In this document: positions 6,684 through 14,101 of the stretch, piece after piece | Layout: every line of letters starts with the position of its first letter | Position numbering within the stretch: the first letter of the stretch is position 1 | NCBI RefSeq assembly: GCF_003121295.1 | Contig: NZ_PHNC01000004.1 | Span: 141,001-205,000, forward strand | Origin: Streptomyces orinoci | GTDB lineage: Bacteria > Actinomycetota > Actinomycetes > Streptomycetales > Streptomycetaceae | Direction of reading: 5' to 3' | DNA length: 64,000 nucleotides | Program-made: the position numbers and the translations under genes | Notes under the pieces: generated by a model | What the model saw: only the letters and a program-made list of their open reading frames with translations | Database searches by the model: none | What the model was told of the DNA's origin: nothing

Positions 6684-8282
6684 TTGATCACCGCCTCCGG
6701 CATCGAGCTGCGCGCCGGCGCACGCGTCCTCATCGAGTCCGCCAGCTTCCGCATCGCCAAGGGCGACCGCATCGGCCTGGTGGGCCGCAACGGCGCCGGC
6801 AAGACCACCCTCACCAAGTGCCTGGCGGGCGAGGGCATCCCGGCCGCCGGCACCATCTCCCGCTCCGGCGAGGTCGGCTACCTCCCGCAGGACCCGCGCA
6901 CCGGCGACCTCGATGTGCTCGCCCGCGACCGTATCCTCTCCGCCCGCGGCCTGGACACGGTGCTGCGCAAGATGCGCGAGAACGAGGACCGGATGGCCAA
7001 CGGCAAGGGCGCCACCCGGGAAAAGGCGATGAAGAAGTACGAGCGCCTGGAGACCGAGTTCCTCACCAAGGGCGGGTACGCCGCCGAGGCCGAGGCGGCC
7101 ACCATCGCCGCCAGCCTGGGCCTGCCCGACCGCATCCTCACCCAGCCGCTGCACACCCTCTCCGGCGGCCAGCGCCGCCGGGTGGAGCTGGCCCGGATCC
7201 TGTTCTCGGACGCCGACACCCTGCTGCTGGACGAGCCCACCAACCACCTGGACGCCGACTCCATCGCCTGGCTCCGCGACTACCTCAAGACCTACCGGGG
7301 CGGCTTTGTGGTGATCTCCCACGATGTCGATCTGGTGGAGACGGTCGTCAACAAGGTCTTCTACCTGGACGCCAACCGCTCGGTCATCGACGTCTACAAC
7401 ATGGGCTGGAAGCTCTACCAGCAGCAGCGCGAGGCCGACGAGAAGCGCCGCAAGCGGGAGCGGCAGAACGCCGAGAAGAAGGCCGCCGCGCTCAACGCCC
7501 AGGCCGACAAGATGCGGGCCAAGGCCACCAAGACCGTGGCCGCCCAGAACATGGCCCGCCGGGCCGAGCGGCTGCTGTCCGGCCTGGAGGCCGAGCGCGC
7601 CTCCGACAAGGTCGCCAAGCTGCGCTTCCCCGAGCCCGCGCCCTGCGGCAAGACCCCGCTGATGGCCGAGGGCCTCTCCAAGTCCTATGGCTCGCTGGAG
7701 ATCTTCACCGATGTGGACCTGGCCATCGACCGGGGCTCCCGGGTGGTCATCCTGGGCCTCAACGGCGCGGGCAAGACCACCCTGCTGCGCCTGCTCGCCG
7801 GTGCCGAGCAGCCGGACACCGGGCGGGTCACCCCGGGTCACGGTCTGAAGCTGGGCTACTACGCCCAGGAGCACGAGACCCTGGATCCGGACCGCACGGT
7901 CCTGGAGAACATGCGCTCCGCCGCCCCCGACCTGGACCTGGTCGAGGTCCGCAAGGTGCTGGGCTCCTTCCTGTTCTCCGGGGACGATGTGGACAAGCCG
8001 GCCGGAGTGCTCTCCGGCGGCGAGAAGACCCGCCTCGCCCTGGCCACCCTGGTGGTCTCATCGGCCAATGTGCTGCTGCTGGACGAGCCCACCAACAACC
8101 TGGACCCGGCCAGCCGCGAGGAGATCCTCTCCGCGCTGCGCACCTTCACCGGCGCGGTGGTGCTGGTGACCCACGACGAGGGGGCCGTGGAGGCGCTGGA
8201 GCCGGAGCGGATCATTCTGCTCCCGGACGGCGTGGAGGACCTGTGGGGGCCGGACTACGCGGACCTGGTCAGCCTCGCCTGA
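6684..8282 (+). CDS. ABC-F family ATP-binding protein
   Basis: A 532-residue cytoplasmic protein of two fused ABC ATPase domains with no membrane part, the ABC-F arrangement of ribosome-acting translation or antibiotic-protection factors. Domain 1 has Walker A GRNGAGKTTL (about residue 35), signature LSGGQRRRVE and Walker B LLLDEPTNHLD; domain 2 has GLNGAGKTTL (about 358), LSGGEKTRLA and LLLDEPTNNLD. The lysine/arginine/glutamate-rich linker between them (about 245-320, including EADEKRRKRERQNAEKKAAA) is the interdomain helical hairpin that reaches into the ribosome. The TTG at 6684 is chosen because AGGAG lies 8 bases upstream and homologues start MITASGIELR. The long upstream stretch 6574-6683 is free of genes on this strand and could hold an attenuator. 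Confidence 0.93.
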   Translation: MITASGIELRAGARVLIESASFRIAKGDRIGLVGRNGAGKTTLTKCLAGEGIPAAGTISRSGEVGYLPQDPRTGDLDVLARDRILSARGLDTVLRKMRENEDRMANGKGATREKAMKKYERLETEFLTKGGYAAEAEAATIAASLGLPDRILTQPLHTLSGGQRRRVELARILFSDADTLLLDEPTNHLDADSIAWLRDYLKTYRGGFVVISHDVDLVETVVNKVFYLDANRSVIDVYNMGWKLYQQQREADEKRRKRERQNAEKKAAALNAQADKMRAKATKTVAAQNMARRAERLLSGLEAERASDKVAKLRFPEPAPCGKTPLMAEGLSKSYGSLEIFTDVDLAIDRGSRVVILGLNGAGKTTLLRLLAGAEQPDTGRVTPGHGLKLGYYAQEHETLDPDRTVLENMRSAAPDLDLVEVRKVLGSFLFSGDDVDKPAGVLSGGEKTRLALATLVVSSANVLLLDEPTNNLDPASREEILSALRTFTGAVVLVTHDEGAVEALEPERIILLPDGVEDLWGPDYADLVSLA

Positions 8283-8302
8283 CGGCCGTCCGGTCACCCG
8301 CT

Positions 8303-8612
8303 TGATCACCCGGTCCGGATCATTCGGCCGATGCGTGATCCTTCATCTGAGTGAGTACGGCTCATCCCCCGGTGTGGTGCCGCACTCCGGCGCGCGCACC
8401 GGCCCCCTCCCGGGCCGGTCTTCCGCCGCGCGCTCCCCGCGCTACCCCTGACCTGCCACTTCGCGGCCGCGCTGGGCCGCCACTCGTACGGCCGTACGGG
8501 CCGGAACGGGCGGAATCGGTTGTTCCGGGCGAGCTCCGAGGCCGCTCTCGCGGAAACCTTCTGTCATCGACCTTGCCGAATGGGTGGCCAGGATCCCGGC
8601 TAGGGGTGATCA
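8303..8612. promoter_or_regulatory. Cluster of five GATC sites in the gbn upstream region
   Basis: The 368 bases between the ABC-F gene and gbn contain no gene. They hold five GATC sequences at 8304, 8318, 8337, 8592 and 8608, all in the form [CGT]GATC[ACG]. Gbn, the product of the next gene, is a nucleoid-associated protein that binds such GATC motifs, so self-binding of its own promoter is likely. The first three sit within 37 bases, spaced 14 and 19 apart; the last two flank the probable promoter and leader. The remainder is very G+C-rich with no clear -35/-10 pair. Confidence 0.55.
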
Positions 8613-8650
8613 TGAGAGACAAGAGGCGCATCTCCCATGAGGAGGCACGG

Positions 8651-8872
8651 GTGGCTGAGACTCTGAAAAAGGGCAGCCGGGTGACCGGCGCTGCGCGCGA
8701 GAAGCTCGCGGCAGACCTGAAGAAGAAGTACGACGCCGGTGCGAGCATCAGGGCGTTGGCCGAAGAGACCGGCCGCTCCTATGGCTTTGTTCACCGGATG
8801 CTCAGCGAATCCGGCGTGATCCTCCGGGGTCGCGGCGGAGCGACGCGCGGCAAGAAGGCCGCCTCGGTCTGA
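8651..8872 (+). CDS. gbn: GATC-binding nucleoid-associated protein Gbn
   Basis: This 73-residue basic protein is a near-perfect match in length and sequence style to S. coelicolor SCO1839 (Gbn), a small nucleoid-associated protein that binds GATC motifs, bends DNA and affects sporulation and antibiotic production. The single helix-turn-helix is visible as AGASIRALAEETGRSYGFVH (about residues 28-47), flanked by a basic N-terminal helix (AAREKLAADLKKKYD) and a basic tail RGRGGATRGKKAASV. The GTG at 8651 has GAGGAGG six bases upstream; the in-frame ATG at 8612 lacks a binding site. A small GAGGCC/GGCCTC hairpin right after the stop may help termination. Confidence 0.92.
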   Translation: MAETLKKGSRVTGAAREKLAADLKKKYDAGASIRALAEETGRSYGFVHRMLSESGVILRGRGGATRGKKAASV

Positions 8873-9026
8873 GGCCGCGCACCGTGGCCTCGGTCCGGGG
8901 CCACGCACCGTCCGGGCAGCGAACGTGGGCAGTGCCACCCGGTCGGCCGAGCAGTCGGCCGGGTGGTTACTGTGCAGTCAACAAGCAGCCAGCACACTGC
9001 GACTGCAGCCGTATTCGGAGGCTCCC

Positions 9027-9818
9027 ATGACCGGCCCCAAGGCCCTGCTCGACCAGGACGGCGTAAGGCTCACTGTCGATGAGGCGGTCGCCACCATCAC
9101 CCTCACCAACCCCGCCAAGCGCAACGCCCAGTCGCCCGCCCTGTGGCGGGCCCTGGCCGAGGCGGGGCGGCTGCTGCCGGGCAGTGTGCGGGTGACGGTG
9201 TTGCGCGGCGAGGGCAAGTCCTTCTCCGCGGGGCTGGACCGCCAGGCGTTCACGCCCGAGGGCTTCGAGGGCGAGCCGTCCTTTATCGACCTGGCCCGTG
9301 GCTCGGACGCGGACCTGGACGCCGAAATAGCCCGCTACCAGGAGGCGTTCACCTGGTGGCGGCGCAGCGACATCGTCTCCATCGCCGCCGTACAGGGGCA
9401 TGCGATCGGTGCGGGCTTCCAGCTCGCGCTCGCCTGCGATCTGCGGGTGTGCGCGGACGATGCGCAGTTCGCCATGCGCGAGACCAGTCTGGGGCTGGTG
9501 CCCGACCTCTGCGGCACCCAGCCGCTGGTGCAACTGGTCGGCTACGCCCGGGCCTTGGAGATCTGCGCCACCGGGCGCTTTGTCCATGCCGCGGAGGCGG
9601 AGACGATCGGGCTGGCCAATGTGGTGGTGCCCGCCGCCGAACTCTCCGCAGCGGTGGAGGACTTGACCGCGGCTCTGCTGGCCGCGCCGCGGGATGCGGT
9701 GATCGAGACCAAGGCGTTGCTGCGGGGGGCTGCGGGCCGCACTTACGACGACCAGCGGGCGGCGGAGCGGGCTGCGCAGGGGCGTCGCTTGCGTGATCTG
9801 GCTGGGGTGGGGGAGTAG
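9027..9818 (+). CDS. Enoyl-CoA hydratase/isomerase family protein
   Basis: A 263-residue crotonase-fold enzyme acting on acyl-CoA thioesters. The N-terminal ITLTNPAKRNAQSPALWRAL, the oxyanion-hole region FSAGLDRQAF (about residues 65-74) and the second oxyanion loop AAVQGHAIGAGFQLALACDL (about 121-140) are classic. The catalytic region around residues 150-165 reads AMRETSLGLVPDLCGTQPLV; one glutamate equivalent to hydratase Glu144 is present (RETSLG) while the Glu164 position appears to be Asp/Leu (VPDLCG), so isomerase, hydrolase or decarboxylase activity is also possible. ATG at 9027 follows CGGAGG. It is a single-gene unit ending before the intergenic repeat. Confidence 0.88.
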   Translation: MTGPKALLDQDGVRLTVDEAVATITLTNPAKRNAQSPALWRALAEAGRLLPGSVRVTVLRGEGKSFSAGLDRQAFTPEGFEGEPSFIDLARGSDADLDAEIARYQEAFTWWRRSDIVSIAAVQGHAIGAGFQLALACDLRVCADDAQFAMRETSLGLVPDLCGTQPLVQLVGYARALEICATGRFVHAAEAETIGLANVVVPAAELSAAVEDLTAALLAAPRDAVIETKALLRGAAGRTYDDQRAAERAAQGRRLRDLAGVGE

Positions 9819-9834
9819 TTTCCCGCGCACGGTT

Positions 9835-10013
9835 GCGCCCACCGGGTGGCACCCGGCGATGATGCGGCGTCTGCCTGCGGCTCTGGTCGTTCGGGTGCGG
9901 CCCGTATGTGGTTGCTCGCGCAGTTCCCCGCGCCCCTGGTGGGGCGTGCCCTTGGCGTTCGGGTGCGGGCCGTGGGCGGCTGGTCGCGCAGTTCCTCGCG
10001 CCCCTGAAGGGGG
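9835..10013 (+). repeat. Dispersed Streptomyces intergenic repeat, extended copy plus second core copy
   Basis: An extended unit (about 9835-9945) begins CGCCCACCGGGTGGCACCCG, passes through GGCGTCTGCC and ends in the core GCTCGCGCAGTTCCCCGCGC; the same order of blocks recurs at 13166-13275. A second core copy, GGCTGGTCGCGCAGTTCCTC then GCGCCCCTGAAGGGGGC, lies at 9979-10012 and runs up to the stop codon of the next minus-strand gene. The CCCCTGAAGGGG end can form a stem, so it may serve as a terminator for both convergent genes. Confidence 0.8.
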
Positions 10014-10015
10014 CG

Positions 10016-10675
10016 TCAGCGGGTGCCGGTGGCGGTTACCACTACGGCGACCGTGCGGACCGGGCCGGTGGTCAGTGCGCGGCGGACCGCGAGGGCGACA
10101 TCCAGGGCCCGGAACCCGTCCGCGACCGCGATCTGCACCTGCTGGTGGGCCTCGTCCCCCGGGGACAGGCCCAGCACCGGGGCCAGCCGCGCGACGCCGG
10201 GGACGGAGAGCGCCGGGTGGTCCGGCTCTCCCGGCGGCGCTGGGGAGGGGCGGCGCGCCACGGGCGCCCGCCCCGCCGGGGCGTCCAGCAGTCCGGTCAC
10301 CCGGAGGTCCACCGTACGGACCGCCAGCCCCAGCCCGTCCCGGGCCGCCTGAAGCAACCGCGCCCGCAGCCGTTCCGCCGCCGGCCGCAGCGGCTGGTCC
10401 GCCTTGACCGCCAGCTCCGCCTCGATCCGCAGCGGCCCCGGCGGCAGGGCGCTCGGCGGGGGCGGTACCGCGGGAGCGCACGCCGTACCCCGCTCCGCCG
10501 GGGCGAGCCGCAGCTCACCCAGCCGGATGCCCCGCAGCCGGGCCGCCGCCCGCCGCAGGGCGTCGGCCGCCGCCGCCTCGGTGATCCACGCCCCGTCCGC
10601 CGCCCCGCCCAGCGGCAGCAGTCTGCCCAGTGCGAGTTGCCTTTGTACCGCCGTCGCCAACGCGTCCGCATCCAT
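10016..10675 (-). CDS. Hypothetical protein of the Asp23 locus (often labelled nucleopolyhedrovirus P10 family)
   Basis: A 219-residue Ala/Arg/Leu-rich protein starting at the ATG at 10675. The N-terminal half looks like a shortened Asp23-type alpha/beta module (LRIEAELAVKADQPLRPAAE, about residues 95-115, and AVRTVDLRVTGLL, about 130-142), and the last 60 residues again give an amphipathic beta-alpha unit (VQIAVADGFRALDVALAVRRAL). A Pro/Arg-rich linker separates them. Public annotation of such proteins as baculovirus P10 reflects low-complexity similarity and should not be taken as function. It is divergent from the Asp23 operon with 135 bases between, so a role tied to that operon is reasonable. 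Confidence 0.7.
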   Translation of the reverse strand: MDADALATAVQRQLALGRLLPLGGAADGAWITEAAAADALRRAAARLRGIRLGELRLAPAERGTACAPAVPPPPSALPPGPLRIEAELAVKADQPLRPAAERLRARLLQAARDGLGLAVRTVDLRVTGLLDAPAGRAPVARRPSPAPPGEPDHPALSVPGVARLAPVLGLSPGDEAHQQVQIAVADGFRALDVALAVRRALTTGPVRTVAVVVTATGTR

Positions 10676-10810
10676 GCCACCAGCCTGCCGCAGGAAGCCC
10701 GCGACGATCCGCGTAGCAGCCCCTAAGGTGGACAAAAGGACCGGTGGACGATTTTCCCTTCCCATGGATCCCTTGATTTGGGACGTTCCCTGGAAGAGAG
10801 GCGATCGACG

Positions 10811-11248
10811 ATGAGCGAGCACCCGGGTACGGAGACTCCGGCCAAGGAACCGCAGGTTGCACCGGCCGAACGGGGCCGGACCACCATTGCCGATGGGGTC
10901 GTGGAGAAGATCGCCGGGATGGCGGCGCGCGATGTGCTGGGCGTGCATGCCATGGGCGGCGGTCTGGCCCGTACCTTCGGGGCGGTCCGCGACCGGGTGC
11001 CCGGCGGCGGCAAGTCCGTCTCCCGTGGCGTCCGGGCCGAGGTCGGCGAGGTACAGACCGCCCTGGACCTGGAGATCGTCGTGGACTACGGCGTGGCCAT
11101 CGCGGATGTGGCCCGCGCGGTGCGGGAGAACGTCATTGCGGCGGTGGAGCGGATGACCGGTCTGGAAGTGGTCGAGGTCAATATCGCGGTGAGCGATGTG
11201 AAGCTGCCTGACGAGGAAGAGGAAGAGCCCTCGCCGAGGATTCAGTGA
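10811..11248 (+). CDS. Asp23/Gls24 family envelope stress response protein (first copy)
   Basis: A 145-residue cytoplasmic protein. The Asp23 core runs from RTTIADGVVEKIAGMAARDV (about residues 23-42) through VQTALDLEIVVDYGVAIADV to VERMTGLEVVEVNIAVSDV and an acidic tail. In Firmicutes, Asp23 is an abundant protein held at the membrane by AmaP and linked to cell-wall stress; an AmaP homologue is encoded four genes downstream. A segment KSVSRGVRAEVG replaces the usual short loop. The ATG at 10811 follows GAGAGGCGATCG. It is the first gene of a tightly packed five-gene operon. Confidence 0.9.
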   Translation: MSEHPGTETPAKEPQVAPAERGRTTIADGVVEKIAGMAARDVLGVHAMGGGLARTFGAVRDRVPGGGKSVSRGVRAEVGEVQTALDLEIVVDYGVAIADVARAVRENVIAAVERMTGLEVVEVNIAVSDVKLPDEEEEEPSPRIQ

Positions 11249-11258
11249 GGAGCGCGTG

Positions 11259-11462
11259 ATGAGCATGGCCGTGGCCGGCCTGATCGCCGGCATGGCACTC
11301 GGCTTCGCCGGATACTTCGGCGGATTCGGGGCCTTTCTGCTGGTGGCGGCGTTGGGCGCCATTGGGTTCATGGCCGGCCGGTTCCTGGACGGGGACCTGG
11401 AGCCGGGCGACTTCTTCCGGCCGCGTGAGCGGGACCGCGAGCGCGACGGACGGCGGAGGTAG
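11259..11462 (+). CDS. Small membrane protein, DUF2273-like
   Basis: A 67-residue protein with two adjoining hydrophobic helices rich in Gly and Ala (VAGLIAGMALGFAGYFGGFG and AFLLVAALGAIGFMAGRFL) and a strongly charged C-terminal tail (RPRERDRERDGRRR). The length, the two-helix hairpin and the position between two Asp23 genes match the small DUF2273 membrane proteins seen in Asp23 operons. GAGGAG lies 6 bases before the ATG at 11259; a GTG at 11256 is also in frame. It follows the first asp23 gene by 10 bases, and the second starts 3 bases after its stop, so translation is tightly linked. Confidence 0.82.
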   Translation: MSMAVAGLIAGMALGFAGYFGGFGAFLLVAALGAIGFMAGRFLDGDLEPGDFFRPRERDRERDGRRR

Positions 11463-11465
11463 GCG

Positions 11466-11819
11466 ATGGGGGGAGGGCGTGAGGTACCACCGGGAGAGCG
11501 GGGGGCCACCCGCGTGGCGGATCGCGTGGTGGCCAAAATCGCCTCCCGGGCGGCGCGCGAGGCGCTCGCCGGTGAACTGCGCGAGCACCATGCTGCCCCG
11601 ACCGCCTCGGTGGTGGTGCGGGACGAGTCCGCGCGGGTACGCGTCCATATGGAGCTCGGCTACCCGGTGGATCTCCGGGCCCGCTGCCGTGCGGTACGCC
11701 GCCAAGTCGCCGAGCGCCTCGAGACCTTGGCGGGGATGAGCGTGCCGGAGGTGGTGATCACGGTGGAACGGCTGCACTCGCCGCACCTGGACCGCGCGGG
11801 CGCGGGGCGGGTGCGATGA
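11466..11819 (+). CDS. Asp23/Gls24 family protein (second copy)
   Basis: A 117-residue second Asp23 homologue: TRVADRVVAKIASRAAREAL (about residues 15-34), then SVVVRDESARVRVHMELGYP and VRRQVAERLETLAGMSVPEV. It is shorter and more arginine-rich than the first copy, with a less conserved start, suggesting that the two form a hetero-complex or have split roles. The stop overlaps the next start (ATGA), so the two are coupled. The pairing of two Asp23 proteins with a DUF2273-like protein and AmaP is a known arrangement in Gram-positive bacteria. Confidence 0.87.
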   Translation: MGGGREVPPGERGATRVADRVVAKIASRAAREALAGELREHHAAPTASVVVRDESARVRVHMELGYPVDLRARCRAVRRQVAERLETLAGMSVPEVVITVERLHSPHLDRAGAGRVR

Positions 11820-12403
11820 GCGGTCCCGTCCATCTGGGCAAGGGCCCGCGGCCGGAGCCGGAACCCTCCGGCCGTTTCTGGTCGTCCAGGCGGGTGCCCG
11901 CGGCCATCGCCGCCCTGGTGCTGATGGCCGTCTCCGGGCTGTTCCTCTACGACGTGGCGGCGGTACGCGCCCACCACCCCGCCATGCACTGGCGCCGCCG
12001 GCTGGCCCATGAGCTGGCCACCCGGCACCTGGGCAACGGCTGGGTGATCGCCGGCGCGGTGCTGGCCATGCTGCTGGGCCTGTGGCTGATCGCGCTGGCC
12101 GTCACCCCGGGCATGCGCGGGGTGCTGCCGATGCGCCATGAACTCCCCGAAGTACGGGCCGGGTTGGACCGGCGGGCGGCGGCCTTGGTGCTCCGGGACC
12201 GGGTGTTGGAGATCGCCGGGGTACGGGCGGTACGCGTGGAGGTGGGGCGCCGGGTGATCCGGGTCCGCGTCCAGGCGCACTTCCGGGACCTGGACGAGGT
12301 CCGGGCCGATGTGGACGCCGTACTGGCCGAGGCGGTACGGGAGTTGGGGCTGGGCCGACAGCCGGTGCTCGCGGTGCGGGTGCAGCGTGCGGTGCGGCGG
12401 TGA
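11816..12403 (+). CDS. DUF6286 domain membrane protein
   Basis: A 195-residue protein with two membrane helices: VPAAIAALVLMAVSGLFLYD (about residues 28-47) and WVIAGAVLAMLLGLWLIALA (about 74-93). The C-terminal 100 residues form a soluble alpha/beta domain (ALVLRDRVLEIAGVRAVRVE, RVIRVRVQAHFRDLDEVRAD) resembling half of an Asp23 or AmaP domain. Streptomyces Asp23 operons regularly carry such a protein. It overlaps the preceding gene by 4 bases and precedes amaP by 22 bases. A likely job is anchoring or organising the cytoplasmic Asp23 proteins at the membrane; this is inferred from context. Confidence 0.8.
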   Translation: MSGPVHLGKGPRPEPEPSGRFWSSRRVPAAIAALVLMAVSGLFLYDVAAVRAHHPAMHWRRRLAHELATRHLGNGWVIAGAVLAMLLGLWLIALAVTPGMRGVLPMRHELPEVRAGLDRRAAALVLRDRVLEIAGVRAVRVEVGRRVIRVRVQAHFRDLDEVRADVDAVLAEAVRELGLGRQPVLAVRVQRAVRR

Positions 12404-12425
12404 GGGCCGTGAGGTCGGTGAGGCG

Positions 12426-13031
12426 GTGAATGTGGTGCTGAAGGTGGTCAACCGGGTGCTGCTGGCGCTGGCCGGAGTGCTGTTGCTGGGGCTGGGCGCC
12501 GCCGTCCTGGCCGGTGCGCTGGATCTGCGGCGGCGCTGGGATCTGTCGCTGCCTTCCGGCTGGCCCTTCGCCGGACCGCATGACGTCCTGCTCAGCGCCG
12601 CCCACCGGCGCCGGTGGCAGGGCAGCGACTGGTGGTGGCCCGTGGTGATCATGGTGCTCTCCCTGCTGGTGCTGGTGGCCCTGTGGTGGCTGCTGGCCCA
12701 GCTGCGGCGCCGCCGGCTGGACTCGGTCATGGTCAACGGCGGTGACGAGGACCTGGTGCTGGTGCGCGGGCGGGCCCTGGAGGAAGCGATGGCCGCGGAG
12801 GCGGCGGAGCTGGCCGGAGTCGATGCGGCGATGGTCACCCTGACCGGGCGGCGCAGCGCCCCCGAGGTCCGGGTGACCCTGACCCTGGGAGCGCACTCGG
12901 CACCGGCGGCCGCGCTGCACCGGCTGTGCGCGGAGGCGCTGGATCATGCGCGGAGTTCGGTGGGGCTGGTGAGGTTGCCGGCGCGGGTGCGGTTGAGGGT
13001 GGTCCGCCATCGGGCGGAGCGGGTTGAGTGA
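12426..13031 (+). CDS. amaP: Alkaline shock response membrane anchor protein AmaP
   Basis: A 201-residue protein with a first membrane helix VNRVLLALAGVLLLGLGAAV (about residues 7-26), a short external loop with several Trp, a second helix VVIMVLSLLVLVALWWLLAQ (about 71-90), and a cytoplasmic alpha/beta domain containing two beta strands (ALEEAMAAEAAELAGVDAAM then RSAPEVRVTLTLGAHSAPA). AmaP tethers Asp23 to the membrane in Staphylococcus aureus; the topology here is the same. The GTG at 12426 lies 22 bases after the previous stop and has only a weak GAGG upstream. It is the last gene of the operon and is followed by the intergenic repeat. Confidence 0.85.
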   Translation: MNVVLKVVNRVLLALAGVLLLGLGAAVLAGALDLRRRWDLSLPSGWPFAGPHDVLLSAAHRRRWQGSDWWWPVVIMVLSLLVLVALWWLLAQLRRRRLDSVMVNGGDEDLVLVRGRALEEAMAAEAAELAGVDAAMVTLTGRRSAPEVRVTLTLGAHSAPAAALHRLCAEALDHARSSVGLVRLPARVRLRVVRHRAERVE

Positions 13032-13341
13032 GCACGGTTTGGGGTGCGCACGGTTGGGTGCCCCACTTGGCGGTTGATCGCGGGGCACCCCGCCGGTTGT
13101 GGGCAGTCGTTCCGCAGGGCGATGGGGGCACCTCCCAGCGGTAGCTGGGGGAGGGTGGGCACAACCGCCCATCGGGCGGCACCCGGCGACGAAACGGCGT
13201 CTGCCAACGACGGTTGCCGGTCGGCCGCAGGCCGTACGTGGCTGGTCGCGCAGTTCCCCGCGCCCCTGATGGGGCACCCGACGCCCCTGGGGGCACCCCG
13301 CGCCACCAGTAGTGGGGCACCCCGCGCCGTGTGGACGGGCG
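13032..13341 (+). repeat. Gene-free stretch carrying extended copy of the dispersed intergenic repeat
   Basis: No gene fits here. The block 13166-13275 repeats the arrangement seen at 9835-9945: CGCCCATCGGGCGGCACCCG, GGCGTCTGCC, then GGCTGGTCGCGCAGTTCCCC and GCGCCCCTGATGGGGC. Several further short GGGGCACCCCGC motifs (13083-13091, 13268-13323) can pair with each other. The envelope-stress operon is thus bracketed on both sides by the same element. Confidence 0.78.
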
Positions 13342-14097
13342 TCAGAAGCCGTGGCGGGCTCCGCCGTCCACCGGCAGCATCAAGCCGGTGAGATAGGACG
13401 CCGCAGGCGACAGCAGAAAAGCCGCGCAGCGCCCGAACTCCTCGGGACTCCCATAGCGCCGCAGCGGAATGCGCGCCGAGTGCCCGGCCCGGACCTGCTC
13501 CGGGTCGCCGGAGAGCGCGTCCAGTTCGCGGACCCGGTCGGTGTCGATCCGGCCGGGCAGCAGCCCTACCACCCGGATGCCCCGGGGGCCCAGCTCCACC
13601 GAGAGCGACTTGGCGAACCCGGCCAGTCCGGGCCGCAGTCCATTGGAGACGGTCAGCCCGGGGATGGGCTCATGGACGGACCCGGACAGTACAAAGCCGA
13701 TCACCCCGCCCTCGGAGAGTTCCGCCGCCGCGGCCCGGGCCAGTCGCACCGCGCCCAGGAAGACGCTTTCGAAGGCGGCCCGCCACTGCTCCTCGCCGAT
13801 CTCGGCGGTGGAGCCGGCGGGCGGCCCGCCCACGCTGATCAGGATGCCGTCGAAGCGGCCGAACCGCTCCCGCGCGGTGTCGATGAGCCGCTCGGCCGAG
13901 GCGGGGTCGGCGTTGTCCGCTCCCACCCCGACGGCGCCTCCGCCCAGCCGGGCGGCCGCGGCGGCGGCCGTCTTCTCGTCCCGCCCGGAGATCACCACCC
14001 GGGCCCCGTCGGCCACCAGTTCCCGCGCGGCGGCATGGCCCAGCCCGCGGCTGGCGCCGGTCAGTACATACACCCGGTCCTTGAGCCCAAGATCCAT
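13342..14097 (-). CDS. SDR family oxidoreductase
   Basis: A 251-residue NAD(P)-dependent short-chain dehydrogenase/reductase with the Rossmann motif TGASRGLGHAAARELVADGA (about residues 13-32) and a second dinucleotide-contact stretch VVISGRDEKTAAAAAARLGG. The usual catalytic Ser-Tyr-Lys region appears altered: after GFVLSGSVHEPIPGLTVSNG one expects YxxxK, but the sequence reads SNGLRPGLAGFAKSLSVELG with no Tyr at the expected place, so it belongs to the atypical SDR group. C-terminal YLTGLMLPVDGGARHGF is standard. It ends the leftward pair with the SURF1 gene, whose stop lies 4 bases upstream of its start side. Confidence 0.86.
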   Translation of the reverse strand: MDLGLKDRVYVLTGASRGLGHAAARELVADGARVVISGRDEKTAAAAAARLGGGAVGVGADNADPASAERLIDTARERFGRFDGILISVGGPPAGSTAEIGEEQWRAAFESVFLGAVRLARAAAAELSEGGVIGFVLSGSVHEPIPGLTVSNGLRPGLAGFAKSLSVELGPRGIRVVGLLPGRIDTDRVRELDALSGDPEQVRAGHSARIPLRRYGSPEEFGRCAAFLLSPAASYLTGLMLPVDGGARHGF

Positions 14098-14101
14098 GCG
14101 C

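Noticed and set aside
10016..10675. Viral (nucleopolyhedrovirus P10) origin of the Asp23-locus protein
   Set aside because: The similarity rests on low-complexity composition; gene context and Asp23-like segments argue for a bacterial envelope protein.
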